A DNA stretch of 64,000 nt from Acidobacteriota bacterium (GCA_011525365.1 WTGQ01000003.1:1-64000), one strand, 5' to 3'; counted from the first letter of the stretch, positions 42,710 to 52,573 are shown. The notes: generated by a model from the letters alone, not told the origin. Numbers and translations are program-made.

Positions 42710-42739
42710 TTGACACGCCCTTCACACGGCCTGTACGTT
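42710..42739 (+). promoter_or_regulatory. Sigma70-like promoter of the long RNA
   Basis: TTGACA at 42710-42715, an 18-bp spacer, then TACGTT at 42734-42739, preceded by TG. The expected start is 6-8 nt later, at 42745-42747. That is where the closing helix of the RNA begins (GGATAGGGAC at 42747-42756). Confidence 0.65.
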
Positions 42740-42746
42740 GTTTCGC

Positions 42747-43441
42747 GGATAGGGACTGTGACCAAGAATCGCATTCCTGATCCACCGGTCCTGAGACGCG
42801 ACCTTCGGATCGGAGCCTGAGAAGGGCGAAAGTCACGTTCGCGTGGTGGGCGCCCCTTGAAGGCGAAGGTTGGAGGGTCACGACTCGGAAGCCGGGCTCG
42901 GCGGCAGGAGCCGCTCGGAGTTCGGGGACCCGGAGGTGCAAGCCGAAGGGAAGCCAGGTTCCGCAAAGCTCCAGTCATCGAGTGGCTCCCGTGGCCGACA
43001 GTCTTCCCGGGAGCGGCACCGAAGGGCGAAAGCCGGACGGAGGCGCAACTGGGGAGGCGGCTTCAGGGAAGCGGACGGCTGGAAGTTGCCCGGCAGCAAC
43101 GGAAAGGCCGACCGGCAACTGAAGTGCTTCCGTCGGCAGGCCCTACGGGGGCTTCGTCGTGAGACCCGACCAGTCGAGCGACGGAGTGCCCCGCAGGCGT
43201 CAGGTCGGCAGAGGCCAGGCTTCGGCGAGCCCCCGCGGTGGAGAGCCGCAGGGCGGCAGGCTCGGAGGCGCAAGCCAAGGAGTCGGTTGCCTGAGGCGAG
43301 ACGCTGCGGACCGGCCGGTGGCGCGCTCGCGCTCCAAGACCCATGCCCGCCAAGCTGTAGAGGTCCAGGGGATGCGAACGGTGGAATGAGAGGCTCAGGT
43401 CGATTCGGGTGAGAATCCTGAAGCGGTCCCTATCCTCTTTT
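42747..43441 (+). ncRNA. Candidate ~690-nt structured RNA (GOLLD/ROOL-like scale, family unidentified)
   Basis: The first ten bases GGATAGGGAC pair perfectly with GTCCCTATCC at 43426-43435 (up to 13 bp with two G-U pairs), closing a 690-nt segment. Nested inside is TCCACCG (42781-42787) with CGGTGGA (43379-43385). Local stems include CACG-TTCG-CGTG (42834-42845), GCGGC-AGGA-GCCGC (42901-42914), GCTCCCG/CGGGAGC (42985-43014), GGC-GAAA-GCC (43025-43034), AGTTGCC/GGCAACT (43084-43120), CCGACC/GGTCGG (43166-43208), CGAGCC/GGCTCG (43226-43264), GGC-GCAA-GCC (43267-43276) and GATTC/GAATC (43402-43417). A TCTTTT tract follows. No frame here looks like a protein. Size, GNRA loops and tRNA proximity recall GOLLD and ROOL, but I cannot assign it. 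RNase P and tmRNA motifs are absent. Confidence 0.7.
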
Positions 43442-43764
43442 CCGGCCCGGCGGAAACCTAGCACGGAACGCGTGTAAGTGCAACTCCGCCAGTAACTTAC
43501 GGCCGCTCCCGGACCTGCCGAGGCCGGCGGTAGACACGAAACTGCCGCCGGTCGGAACTCCGGCCGTCCGAGAGCCGGCCGTCGCGCCAGCCCGCACCTC
43601 GGCGGTCAGAAACTGGTCAGCCAAGCGTCACGCATCGTCCGGAATGCTCCGAACGTAGTGTCCTTTAGAGTTATCGAAAACTCGGGGTCCGGTCCCGCGT
43701 TCGCGGAGACCGGGCGCCCGGCGCAGGGAACCTCCGCCCCACGTAGCAGTCGAGAAGCCAGCCC
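43442..43764 (+). other. Hairpin-rich intergenic upstream of ToxR-like regulator
   Basis: No gene seen. It holds GTAAGT/ACTTAC (43474-43500), a strong stem CCGGCGG/CCGCCGG with loop (about 43523-43552) and CCGGC/GCCGG near 43560-43578. These could be a terminator of the upstream RNA or the regulator's leader. The segment before the ATG at 43765 has no clear Shine-Dalgarno. Confidence 0.45.
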
Positions 43765-44757
43765 ATGCAGCGCGGTAACGGCACGTCGCAAGAGGCAGCG
43801 CCCAGGCGCGGCAGGGGCCGGGGCACCGCCAGCGGCCACTCACGCCGCCTGCGTTTCGGCAACTTCGAGTTCGACCCCGCGACGCTTGAACTGCACAGCG
43901 ACAAGGAGACGATTCGGCTCCAGCCCCAGCCGGCCAGGCTGCTTCACCTGCTGATCGCCAGCCGCGGCGCCGTCGTATCGCGCGAAGCCGTTCGGCGTCA
44001 CCTCTGGCCCGACGAGATCCACGTCGAGTTCGACCAGAGCATGAACTCCTGCGTCAAGCGCATTCGAGTAGCGCTCGGGGACAGCGCGGAGGCTCCTCGC
44101 TACATCGAGACGCTTCCGCGAATCGGCTATCGATTCCTGCAGCCCGTGATGGAAGTCCGCGACGGTGATCCGCCGCTCCCGACCGTGCGGGCCGCGCCGA
44201 CCGCCCCGGACCCCCGCCCACGGTCGCACCGGGTAGCGGCCGCGGCGCTCGCAGCGGTGGGCGCGGCCGCCGGCATCGTCCTCACGGTCCTGGCCTGGCA
44301 TGCCCTGAACTCGCGGCCCGGCACCGCCAACGAGCCGCCGCGCCACGTACTGGCGGTCCTGCCCTTCGCCGCCCTCGAGAACTCGACCGGGGCCGAGCCT
44401 TTCCGCCAGGCCCTGGCCCAGGAGCTCATCACGTCACTCGCGCGCCAGGGCTCGCAGAACCTGGCGGTCGTGGCCCAGGACGCCGGCCCCGACGTGGAGA
44501 CCGGCGTGGCGGTGCCCGTCGTCAACGCCGACTTCGTGCTCGACGGCCGCGTCCAGCGCGAACAGGGCCGGCTCCGGGTGTGGGCGCGCCTCCTGCTCGC
44601 GAAGGACGGCACGGTGCTGTGGACCGAGGCCTACGACGGCCCGGAGGACGAGATCCTCGTGTTCCAGGCCGAGGTGAGTGCGCAGATCGGCGACGCCGTC
44701 CTGGGCCGGTTGGCGCAACTCGTCGAGGAATCGACGGCCCGGCAACGCCGAAGCTAG
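43765..44757 (+). CDS. ToxR/CadC-like transmembrane regulator with OmpR-type DNA-binding domain
   Basis: 330 residues. The N-terminal winged helix (LRFGNFEFDPATLEL, ELLHLLIASRGAVVSREAVRRHLW-type, RIGYRF) binds DNA. A single membrane segment (AAALAAVGAAAGIVLTVLAW) follows, then a C-terminal TolB-like/adenylate cyclase-associated domain (LAVLPFAAL, LAQELITSLARQ, ADFVLDGRVQREQGRLRVWARLL). Such proteins sense envelope conditions and act from the inner membrane. No target is evident. It ends inside a CTAG shared with the convergent aat gene. Confidence 0.85.
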   Translation: MQRGNGTSQEAAPRRGRGRGTASGHSRRLRFGNFEFDPATLELHSDKETIRLQPQPARLLHLLIASRGAVVSREAVRRHLWPDEIHVEFDQSMNSCVKRIRVALGDSAEAPRYIETLPRIGYRFLQPVMEVRDGDPPLPTVRAAPTAPDPRPRSHRVAAAALAAVGAAAGIVLTVLAWHALNSRPGTANEPPRHVLAVLPFAALENSTGAEPFRQALAQELITSLARQGSQNLAVVAQDAGPDVETGVAVPVVNADFVLDGRVQREQGRLRVWARLLLAKDGTVLWTEAYDGPEDEILVFQAEVSAQIGDAVLGRLAQLVEESTARQRRS

Positions 44758-45452
44758 GAATCCCGCCAGGAACCGGGGCGGCCGGGCAATCTGACGGCCG
44801 CGGTCAGTTCGCTCAGGAAACGCGTCCGCGGGACCTCCTCGGCGCCGAAGCGCAGCAGATGCTCGGTGACCTGCTGGCAATCGACAAACGCGAAACCCCA
44901 GCTCCGCAGACGGTCGACGAGGTGAACCAGGGCGACCTTGGAGGCGTTCGAACGCCGCGCAAACATCGACTCACCGAAGAACGCGCCGCCGACGGCGATC
45001 CCGTAGAGACCACCGGCCAACTCGCCATCCGCGAGACACTCGACCGAGTGAGCGAAGCCCCGGCGGTGCAGGCGATCGAACGCATCGATCAGAGGCCGGG
45101 TGATCCAGGTGCCCGGCCTGCCCGGACGATCCTCGGCGCAGGCGGTCATGACTTCCCGGAAACGCCCGTCGACCGTGACCTCGAAGCGGTCGTGCCGCAG
45201 CTCCTTGCGGAGGCTCCGCGAGACCCGGAACCGCCCCGGATAGAGCACGAGCCGCGGGTCGGGCGAGAACCAGAGCATGGGTCCGTCGACGCCCAGGAGC
45301 GGCCAGGGGAAGATGCCCGCCCGGTACGCGGCCAGCACGCGCTCCGGTTCGAGGTCGCCGCCCACGGCCAGCAGGCCGCTCGGATCCGCCAGCTCCGGAG
45401 GCGGAAAACCCAGGCTCCGCTCGTCGAGCAGGAAGGGGCCACGCCGGTTCAT
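44754..45452 (-). CDS. aat: Leucyl/phenylalanyl-tRNA-protein transferase
   Basis: 232 residues with FPPPELADPSGLLAVGGDLEPERVLAAYRAGIFPW, MLWFSPDPR and GESMFARRSNASKVALVHL, the usual Aat blocks. It adds Leu or Phe to N-termini with basic residues to mark N-end-rule substrates. I start at the ATG at 45452, as the longer reading would overlap ychF. Confidence 0.94.
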   Translation of the reverse strand: MNRRGPFLLDERSLGFPPPELADPSGLLAVGGDLEPERVLAAYRAGIFPWPLLGVDGPMLWFSPDPRLVLYPGRFRVSRSLRKELRHDRFEVTVDGRFREVMTACAEDRPGRPGTWITRPLIDAFDRLHRRGFAHSVECLADGELAGGLYGIAVGGAFFGESMFARRSNASKVALVHLVDRLRSWGFAFVDCQQVTEHLLRFGAEEVPRTRFLSELTAAVRLPGRPGSWRDS

Positions 45453-45462
45453 CGCCGGCAGC

Positions 45463-46527
<1,065 letters not shown>

Positions 46528-46539
46528 CCGCGGCGCCCT

Positions 46540-47718
46540 TCAGACGCCGGCGCCGAAGTTGGCGGCGAGAATGGCCAGGTCCTCGCCATCCACCTCACCG
46601 CTGCCGTCGACATCGGCGTCGGCGTCGTAGCGCCGTGACGTCACGCCGGCGCCGAACGCCAGGCCGAGACGGACCAGATCCGAGCCGGTGACCCGTCCGT
46701 CCCGGTTCACGTCGCCCCGCGGAATGACCGCGCCGACGACCTGGAAGCGCCCGAGCAGCCGGTCATAGACGTTGCCGCCAAGGTCGCTGGCTCGCACGGT
46801 CATCGTCACCACGCCGCTCAAGGGCACGGGCGGCTCGTAAGACCACCGCAGGCGACGGCCCTCGTCGTCCGGAACAGGCGCCGGCGCCGGTGATCCGTCC
46901 ACCATGAGGATGGCCGACTCCGCCGCGATGGCGTCTCCGAAGTCCCTCATCTCCACTTCCACCGTGGCTTCGGCCGGGACCTGACTCGCGCCGTGCGCCG
47001 GCGAGAGTCGGGTCGGCACGGGGGGCACGGTATCCGTCCCGAGGAGCGCGTCGGCGAAGACCGTCGCCAGCAGGTCGTAGCCCGGTCCGTTCGGGTGACC
47101 CACAAGGTCCTCCTCCCCCGCGTAGTAGTACTCATGGAAGAGCCGCGCCCGGGTGCTGAACACCTCGAACGGATCGATCAGGCCGCGACCCTCCTGCGCG
47201 GCCAGCCGACGGATCGCCTGCGCGAGGTCCTGGTTCTCCACGTTGTTCGGATCGAAACGGGCATTCGGCAGGCGTGGAATCAACGTCGCGTGGTAGGGGG
47301 TTCGGCCGGCCTCCGCCGCCCGCGAGGCCATCCGGTCCAGGTTGAACAGGGTCGTCTCCGGCGAGATGCCCCGGCTGATGTCGTTCGTGCCTTCCATCAG
47401 CAGCAGGCAGTCGCCGGGCTCCGAGAGCACCTCGTCGATGCGCGCCAGCCCTTCCGGCGTCCGCTCGCCGCCCACGCCGCGGTTGTCGACGACAAGCCCG
47501 GGAACCCGTTCCTCCAGACGCGGCGGGTAGCCGGGTGTTTCCCGCTCAGGATCGTCGCCCACGCCGGCCGTGATGCTGTCGCCGAATGCCTTGCAGTGAC
47601 CGGGCGTCTGGGCCGTGCCGGCGGCGCAGAACACGGTGGCGCCGGCGAGAGTCGCGACGGCGAGCCGGAGTGCCCGAGGGTGGATTCCACAGATCCCGAG
47701 GAAGGTGTTACCGGCCAA
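46540..47718 (-). CDS. Secreted SGNH/GDSL hydrolase with dockerin-like repeats
   Basis: 392 residues. A signal peptide is followed by an SGNH domain with FGDSIT (Ser nucleophile), GTND, and catalytic Asp-His in LVGHPNGPGYD. Then comes a bacterial Ig-like stretch (SPAHGASQVPAEATVEVEM) and two dockerin type I EF-hand-like repeats (GDVNRDGRVTGSDLVRLGLAFG, ADVDGSGEVDGEDLAILAANFG). Dockerins bind cohesins; no cohesin is in the window. TTG start, since no ATG or GTG precedes the signal peptide. Confidence 0.8.
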   Translation of the reverse strand: MAGNTFLGICGIHPRALRLAVATLAGATVFCAAGTAQTPGHCKAFGDSITAGVGDDPERETPGYPPRLEERVPGLVVDNRGVGGERTPEGLARIDEVLSEPGDCLLLMEGTNDISRGISPETTLFNLDRMASRAAEAGRTPYHATLIPRLPNARFDPNNVENQDLAQAIRRLAAQEGRGLIDPFEVFSTRARLFHEYYYAGEEDLVGHPNGPGYDLLATVFADALLGTDTVPPVPTRLSPAHGASQVPAEATVEVEMRDFGDAIAAESAILMVDGSPAPAPVPDDEGRRLRWSYEPPVPLSGVVTMTVRASDLGGNVYDRLLGRFQVVGAVIPRGDVNRDGRVTGSDLVRLGLAFGAGVTSRRYDADADVDGSGEVDGEDLAILAANFGAGV

Positions 47719-47860
47719 TGGGCCGCCATCCTACAAGCGCCGACTTCGGATCGCCCGCTGGGCTTCTTCCCTCAGCTTATGTGCTATTCTGCATGTTTGC
47801 ACATCCTGTGAGTCTCTCTTGTACTCGGGCCCATAGCGCCCCTTTGAGGAGAAGAACGGA

Positions 47861-49234
47861 ATGATGAGGCAAACCTGTGGCCTGATGCTGGCAGCGGCAC
47901 TCGGGATTCCCGCGGCCCTTTCGGCACAAGGCACGTCGTACGTTCTGATCGGCGACACCGACGAGTCCAGAGAGGTTCTGCTCAGCGTTCACAACCCGAC
48001 CGATCAGAGTCAGAGCTTCGAGATTCTCCCGATCGCGGCGGGAACCAACGGCGTCAACCGCTCGACCGCTTCGACCCGGGTCGACGTTCCGGCCGGACGC
48101 ACGATGGTCTATTCCGATCTCGCCGACGGCGGCCCCGCGATGATCGAGCTGACGGCTCACGGCGCGCTCACGTTCCAGGCCTACACGATGCCAAGGGACT
48201 CGAGCGGCAAGCGGATCGGCCTGCGGGAGCAGGTTCCGATCGTCGACTCGAAGAACCTGGTCGCCGGCGGAACCTGGGGCTTCGTCAGCGGGATACGGAG
48301 AGACAGCCGCGACCGCTCCGACTACGCGATCCTCAACCTGTCGCACACCAGCAGCACCTGCGAGCACCGGGTGCGCGGCCACGACGGCAACTGGGCCGAG
48401 GAGTCCCGGGTTCTCAATCACTTGCCGCTGTCGCTGACCTACGTCACCGACGTACTCAAGGTGGTCGGCGTCGAGATTGGCGATCAGTACACGATCTCCA
48501 CGAACTGCGCCGGCAACTTCTACGTCGCCGGGCTGGTCGCCGATGACGACGCGGACCGGCTCACCATCCTGCAACCCTCACAGAGCGGCGTCTCGACGCT
48601 GCGGCGGCCCGGAGAAGATCCGCCGGGACCCGACCCCACGGAGAATCCTCCGCCAGACGGCTCCTGTCTCTCGAACTGGAGGTGCATCGACCTGGAAGGC
48701 ACCTTTCACCGGGCCACGACGGCTCGGCCGAGCTTCGAAACCAGGCTGGACACGCCCGTGGGCGTCTACCGCCGGGCCGTCTTCCACTTCAAGGTCCACC
48801 ACGGCGGCTGGAACCGTGTGTCTTCCCGCAACCAGAACCTGTTCTGGCTGGCTCGCGAGAAACACGTCGACCTGTTCGGTTTCGGAGTCGCCAGGGGCCC
48901 CGGCGGACCCGCCCAGGTCTTTTACCGCACGGACTGGGGCATCAATCACGTAAACAAGCAGCGGGTGGTGAAGCACTACCTGATGCAGGCCGGGCAGACG
49001 TACGACGTCATGTACGACTTCGACGCCGCCGGCGGTCGCATAACCCTGACCCTGACCGACTCGAACGGCAACGAAGTCATGAGGTCCGAAGGCCGGCCGA
49101 ACATCTCCTGGATCCCCTTCGCGGAGGGACAGCGGATCGCGGTCGGCTTCGGCTTCCGCGGCGAGTACCCGAACGAGCCGGCCCAGCCCGGCTGGCGCTG
49201 GTCCGACCTCCATATCGCACTGCTGCCCAGGTAG
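47861..49234 (+). CDS. Secreted protein of unknown function
   Basis: 457 residues with signal peptide (GLMLAAALGIPAALSAQ) and AGGAGAAG Shine-Dalgarno. An N-terminal beta-rich module (VLLSVHNPTDQSQSFEILPI, AILNLSHTSSTCEHRVRG) is separated by a Pro-rich linker (PPGPDPTENPPP) from a C-terminal jelly-roll-like module (FHFKVHHGGWNRV, HIALLPR). I do not recognise either. No catalytic motif. Divergent from the GDSL gene. Confidence 0.65.
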   Translation: MMRQTCGLMLAAALGIPAALSAQGTSYVLIGDTDESREVLLSVHNPTDQSQSFEILPIAAGTNGVNRSTASTRVDVPAGRTMVYSDLADGGPAMIELTAHGALTFQAYTMPRDSSGKRIGLREQVPIVDSKNLVAGGTWGFVSGIRRDSRDRSDYAILNLSHTSSTCEHRVRGHDGNWAEESRVLNHLPLSLTYVTDVLKVVGVEIGDQYTISTNCAGNFYVAGLVADDDADRLTILQPSQSGVSTLRRPGEDPPGPDPTENPPPDGSCLSNWRCIDLEGTFHRATTARPSFETRLDTPVGVYRRAVFHFKVHHGGWNRVSSRNQNLFWLAREKHVDLFGFGVARGPGGPAQVFYRTDWGINHVNKQRVVKHYLMQAGQTYDVMYDFDAAGGRITLTLTDSNGNEVMRSEGRPNISWIPFAEGQRIAVGFGFRGEYPNEPAQPGWRWSDLHIALLPR

Positions 49235-49266
49235 CCGCGCCGCGCGGCCGCCATAAGGTTGCCGGC

Positions 49267-50739
49267 ATGAGGCGACGTCCGGCGGCCGGCGACCGACTGG
49301 CGGCGGCGATCCTCGCGGCGACCCTGTGGACGAGCTGCGCCGGGGCGCCGCCGGTTCACCGCGGACCCATCGTCCTGATCACGATCGACGCGCTGCGCGC
49401 CGACCTGGTCGGCGCCGGCCTGATGCCGAATCTGGATGCTCTCGCGGCCGAAGCGGACTGGGCCGGTGCGGCGATCACGACATCGAGCTGGACGGTGCCG
49501 TCGATGGCGTCCCTGTTCACGGGCCAGCAGCCCTGGCGTCACGGCAGTTGGCACAGCGCCCGCGCCCACCTGCGCGACGACGTGCCGACCCTGCCCGAGA
49601 TCCTCCGTGAACTCGGCTACGAGAACGCGGCCTTCCGCTCGAACAGTTGGCTCACCCAGACCTTCGGCTACGTCCGCGGCTTCGACCGCTTCGGCCCGGT
49701 GAGCCGGATGGAACGGGTCACGGAGGTCCTGGCGGCGCTCGACGGCGGACCGCAATTCGTGTGGATGCACCTGCTGCCGCCGCACGCGCCGTACCGCCGC
49801 CACGGCCGCTATCTCGATCGCCTGGACGCCCCGCGCGACGACCTGCCGGAGCGCATCACTCCGCTCGAGATGCGGCCGTTCGCGGACCCGGAGAGGCCCC
49901 TCGATCCGGATCACCGGGAACGGGCCTGGCAGCTCTACCAGCTCACCGCCGCCCACGCCGACAGCCAGGTCGGCGAAATGCTGGACGCGCTGCGAGACAG
50001 CGGGCACTTCGACGAAGCCCTGATCGCGGTGACCTCCGACCACGGCGAGGAGTTCGGCGAGAACGACCAGGTTCTGCACGGCAACAGCCTGCACCGCGTG
50101 CTGATCGAGGTGCCGCTGATCGTCAAGCTGCCGGCGGACTGGTCCCGCCCGATCGACCCCGGCGCGACGGTCGCCAACCATCGCCTGTTCTCCACGCTGA
50201 TCGAGGCCGCCGGCGGAACGCCGCCGCCCGGCAGCCCGCCCAGCCTGTTCGAACCCAGCGCGGACGGCGCCCTCTCCGAGCTCTACCTGGGCAACGGCGT
50301 GAACCGGGTGTCCCTGGTCGAGGGCGACCGGCAGCTCATCTGGACCAGCCGCTTCGCGCCCGCGGAGGAGCGCTACCACGACGCGATGCTGTCGCTCGCG
50401 GGCGGCGAGCCTCCGTCGCCGCTGCCGGAGGCGCCGGAGGAGCTGACAGCCCGCCTCGAACGACAGTTCGAGAACGCGCCGCCGCTGATGGGGGCGCCTG
50501 GCACCCGCCCGGGGCTCCAGGCCTACGAGTGGGGAGCCGACGGCACGGTCGAGCCGCGCGCCGGGGCAGACGACTTCGCGCGCCGGTTGCAGGACCGCTG
50601 GCAGGCGGAGAACGGTGCCGATCTGGCCGCGAGGCTCGCCGAGCGCGGCGAGCCCGAGATCAATCCGGAAGAGATGGAACGGCTCCGCGCCCTGGGCTAC
50701 GTCGTGACATCACGCAAGCCGGCGCCGGACGGAGAGTAG
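49267..50739 (+). CDS. Sulfatase-family (alkaline phosphatase superfamily) protein
   Basis: 490 residues. N-terminal signal with possible lipobox (LWTSC). The sulfatase fold shows VLITIDALRADLV, TSSWTVPSMASLFTGQ, and TSDHGEEFGE. In the usual C/S-x-P-x-R formylglycine site the residues are T-V-P-S-M, so there is no Cys/Ser-Arg and formylglycine cannot form. Thr is then the likely nucleophile, as in phosphoglycerol transferases and phosphodiesterases. Substrate unknown. Confidence 0.8.
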   Translation: MRRRPAAGDRLAAAILAATLWTSCAGAPPVHRGPIVLITIDALRADLVGAGLMPNLDALAAEADWAGAAITTSSWTVPSMASLFTGQQPWRHGSWHSARAHLRDDVPTLPEILRELGYENAAFRSNSWLTQTFGYVRGFDRFGPVSRMERVTEVLAALDGGPQFVWMHLLPPHAPYRRHGRYLDRLDAPRDDLPERITPLEMRPFADPERPLDPDHRERAWQLYQLTAAHADSQVGEMLDALRDSGHFDEALIAVTSDHGEEFGENDQVLHGNSLHRVLIEVPLIVKLPADWSRPIDPGATVANHRLFSTLIEAAGGTPPPGSPPSLFEPSADGALSELYLGNGVNRVSLVEGDRQLIWTSRFAPAEERYHDAMLSLAGGEPPSPLPEAPEELTARLERQFENAPPLMGAPGTRPGLQAYEWGADGTVEPRAGADDFARRLQDRWQAENGADLAARLAERGEPEINPEEMERLRALGYVVTSRKPAPDGE

Positions 50740-50743
50740 TGCG

Positions 50744-51475
50744 CTACAGCCGCGGCTTGCTGGCCGGCCGGAGCCGCAGGTCGTAGACCTCGGCCGACGG
50801 CGGCAGCGCAGCGGCGTCGACGATCGCGGTCGCCACGTCCGCGGGGTCGAGGAAGCGCTCGGCGTCGTAGTGCTGGCCGAGACTCCGGCAGACCTCCCGC
50901 TGCATCCGGCCGCGGGTCCTTCCGGGGTAGACGCTCAGCACCCGGACGCCGTCGGCGTTCACTTCGGCGCGCAGGCCGTCGGCGACCGCCCGCAGCGCGT
51001 GCTTGCTCGCGGCGTAGGCGGCACCGCCGGGGGCCGCCCCAAGGCCGGCGGTCGAGTTCACGAACACGACCAGGCCACGGCGGGCGCGGAGCGCCGGCAA
51101 CAGTCGCCGGGTCAGCAGGTACGGGGCGCGCACGTTGACGGCGAACTGGAGATCGAGGTCCCCGGTCGGCGCCGATTCGACCGGTCCCGCGCGGAAGGCG
51201 CCGGCGGCGTGGACGAGCAGGTCCACGCCGTCGCCCAGCGACTCCGCGGCCGCGCCGGCCTCCCCGACCGCCGCCTGCCCGGTGAGGTCGCCGGCGACGG
51301 TCCGAACGGCGCCGTCGCCTGCTTCGAGTTCCGCGCCGATCTCCAGCAGCCGCGCCTCGTCCCGGCCCAGCAGCAGCAGGGACGCCCCTTCCCCGGCGAG
51401 CGCCCGGGCGGTCGCCCCGCCGATCGCGCCGGTAGCCCCGGCCACGACCGCAACCCGATCGGCAAACCTCGACAC
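50744..51475 (-). CDS. Short-chain dehydrogenase/reductase
   Basis: 243 residues with the Rossmann GATGAIGG, NNAG-like HAAGAF, catalytic Ser (FVNSTAG) and YAASK. NAD(P)H-dependent. The GTG start is 33 bp from the divergent secreted protein gene, with a 20-bp palindrome between. The substrate is unknown. Confidence 0.9.
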   Translation of the reverse strand: MSRFADRVAVVAGATGAIGGATARALAGEGASLLLLGRDEARLLEIGAELEAGDGAVRTVAGDLTGQAAVGEAGAAAESLGDGVDLLVHAAGAFRAGPVESAPTGDLDLQFAVNVRAPYLLTRRLLPALRARRGLVVFVNSTAGLGAAPGGAAYAASKHALRAVADGLRAEVNADGVRVLSVYPGRTRGRMQREVCRSLGQHYDAERFLDPADVATAIVDAAALPPSAEVYDLRLRPASKPRL

Positions 51476-51481
51476 GCGCGG

Positions 51482-51501
51482 AGCTTACCGGCCGGTAAGC
51501 T
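51482..51501. promoter_or_regulatory. 20-bp perfect palindrome between divergent genes
   Basis: Each half is AGCTTACCGG. It fills the gap between the SDR (51475) and the secreted protein (51509) starts. It could be an operator for a dimeric regulator that controls both genes. Confidence 0.5.
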
Positions 51502-51508
51502 GCGGTCG

Positions 51509-52573
51509 ATGCCGAGGTCGCTTCGCCTGACGCTGACGATCCTCGCCTTGGCCGGCGCGTCTCCTGGGGGAATCGCGGCCGACGGGCTGACCGCCTACCG
51601 GGGATCGGACTGGGCGCACCTGCAGGCGACCTCCGACCCGCCCGTCCTGTGGCTGGGAACCGAACGCTCCGTGGAGTTGCCCCCCGCGGCTGGAGCGGCG
51701 GGCTCTGCCCGTTACGACGACCTGGTTCTGATCGAGCCGCAAGCCGGCGGCCCACAACCTGACGGAAGGGCGGAGTGGGCGGTCGCCGGCGTCGCCCGGG
51801 CAGTAGACGGGCAGCGGTTCCTCCTCTACGCCGGTCGCGGCGGGGAAGTGACCGCTCTGCCGGCGCCGGAACGCGCGCGGCCGGGAAACCTGCTCGACTC
51901 GGCCCGGTGGCTGGCGTCGGACAGCCCTGAGCCCCTGCACGGCCTGGCCTGGCTCGAAGCGAACCGGCCTCGCGGCCAGGAAGTATGGCTGGCGCCCTGG
52001 CGGGACGGCGCCTTCGAGCCTGCCGTCCGGCTGGTCGCGGACGGCCCCGGTTCCCAGACCGCTCTGGATGCGGCGGTGCTCGGCGACGGCTCCTGGCTGC
52101 TCGTCTGGTGCGCCTTCGACGGCGAGGACGACGAGCTCGTCTGGCGGCGGCGGCAAGCGGACGGAAGCTGGGTCGGCGGCCGCGTCTCGGCCGACAACGG
52201 CGTGCCCGACATCACGCCGCGGCTCCGGGTCACCCGGGACGGGGCCGCGGTCGCCTGGAGCCGCTACGACGGTCGTGTCTACCGGGTGCGAACGGCGCGC
52301 TTCGAAGACGGAAGCTGGAGCAACGAAGTCTGGGCAGGGCCGCCCGATTCGCTCTACCCGGAATGGGCCGGCGACGACACGCTGCTCTACCTCGAAGGCG
52401 CGACGCGGACCTGGACCGCGGCCGGGCCGGCGTCGACGCTGCGCTTCGAGGCGGCGACGTCGGCGGCGCCCGTCCTCGACCGCGATTCGGCGTCGGGTCT
52501 CCGGCGCGCGCTCTGGCCCGGGACCTCCGGCTGGCGCGCCGAACCCGGACGGTCCGCCGGGGTGCGACCGTGA
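51509..52573 (+). CDS. Secreted protein, unknown function
   Basis: 354 residues: signal peptide (TLTILALAGASPGGIAADG), then WLVWCAF-type beta-propeller-like repeats (DGSWLLVWCAFDGEDDELVWRRRQADGSWVGG, LRVTRDGAAVAWSRYDG). These resemble sialidase/BNR-like blades but have no Asp box signature. Its TGA overlaps the next gene's GTG, so the two are coupled. Confidence 0.7.
   Translation: MPRSLRLTLTILALAGASPGGIAADGLTAYRGSDWAHLQATSDPPVLWLGTERSVELPPAAGAAGSARYDDLVLIEPQAGGPQPDGRAEWAVAGVARAVDGQRFLLYAGRGGEVTALPAPERARPGNLLDSARWLASDSPEPLHGLAWLEANRPRGQEVWLAPWRDGAFEPAVRLVADGPGSQTALDAAVLGDGSWLLVWCAFDGEDDELVWRRRQADGSWVGGRVSADNGVPDITPRLRVTRDGAAVAWSRYDGRVYRVRTARFEDGSWSNEVWAGPPDSLYPEWAGDDTLLYLEGATRTWTAAGPASTLRFEAATSAAPVLDRDSASGLRRALWPGTSGWRAEPGRSAGVRP

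Noticed and set aside
42870-43412. Plus-strand reading frame within the candidate RNA
   Set aside because: Arg/Gly-rich composition with no domain; the long-range helices fit an RNA better.
42747-43441. RNase P RNA, tmRNA or 6S RNA
   Set aside because: The universal RNase P CR-I and CR-V strings, tmRNA tag and 3' CCA, and the 6S length and bubble are all absent.
42747-43441. Group II intron
   Set aside because: No domain V hairpin, no 5' GUGYG, no reverse transcriptase, and the ends pair with each other.
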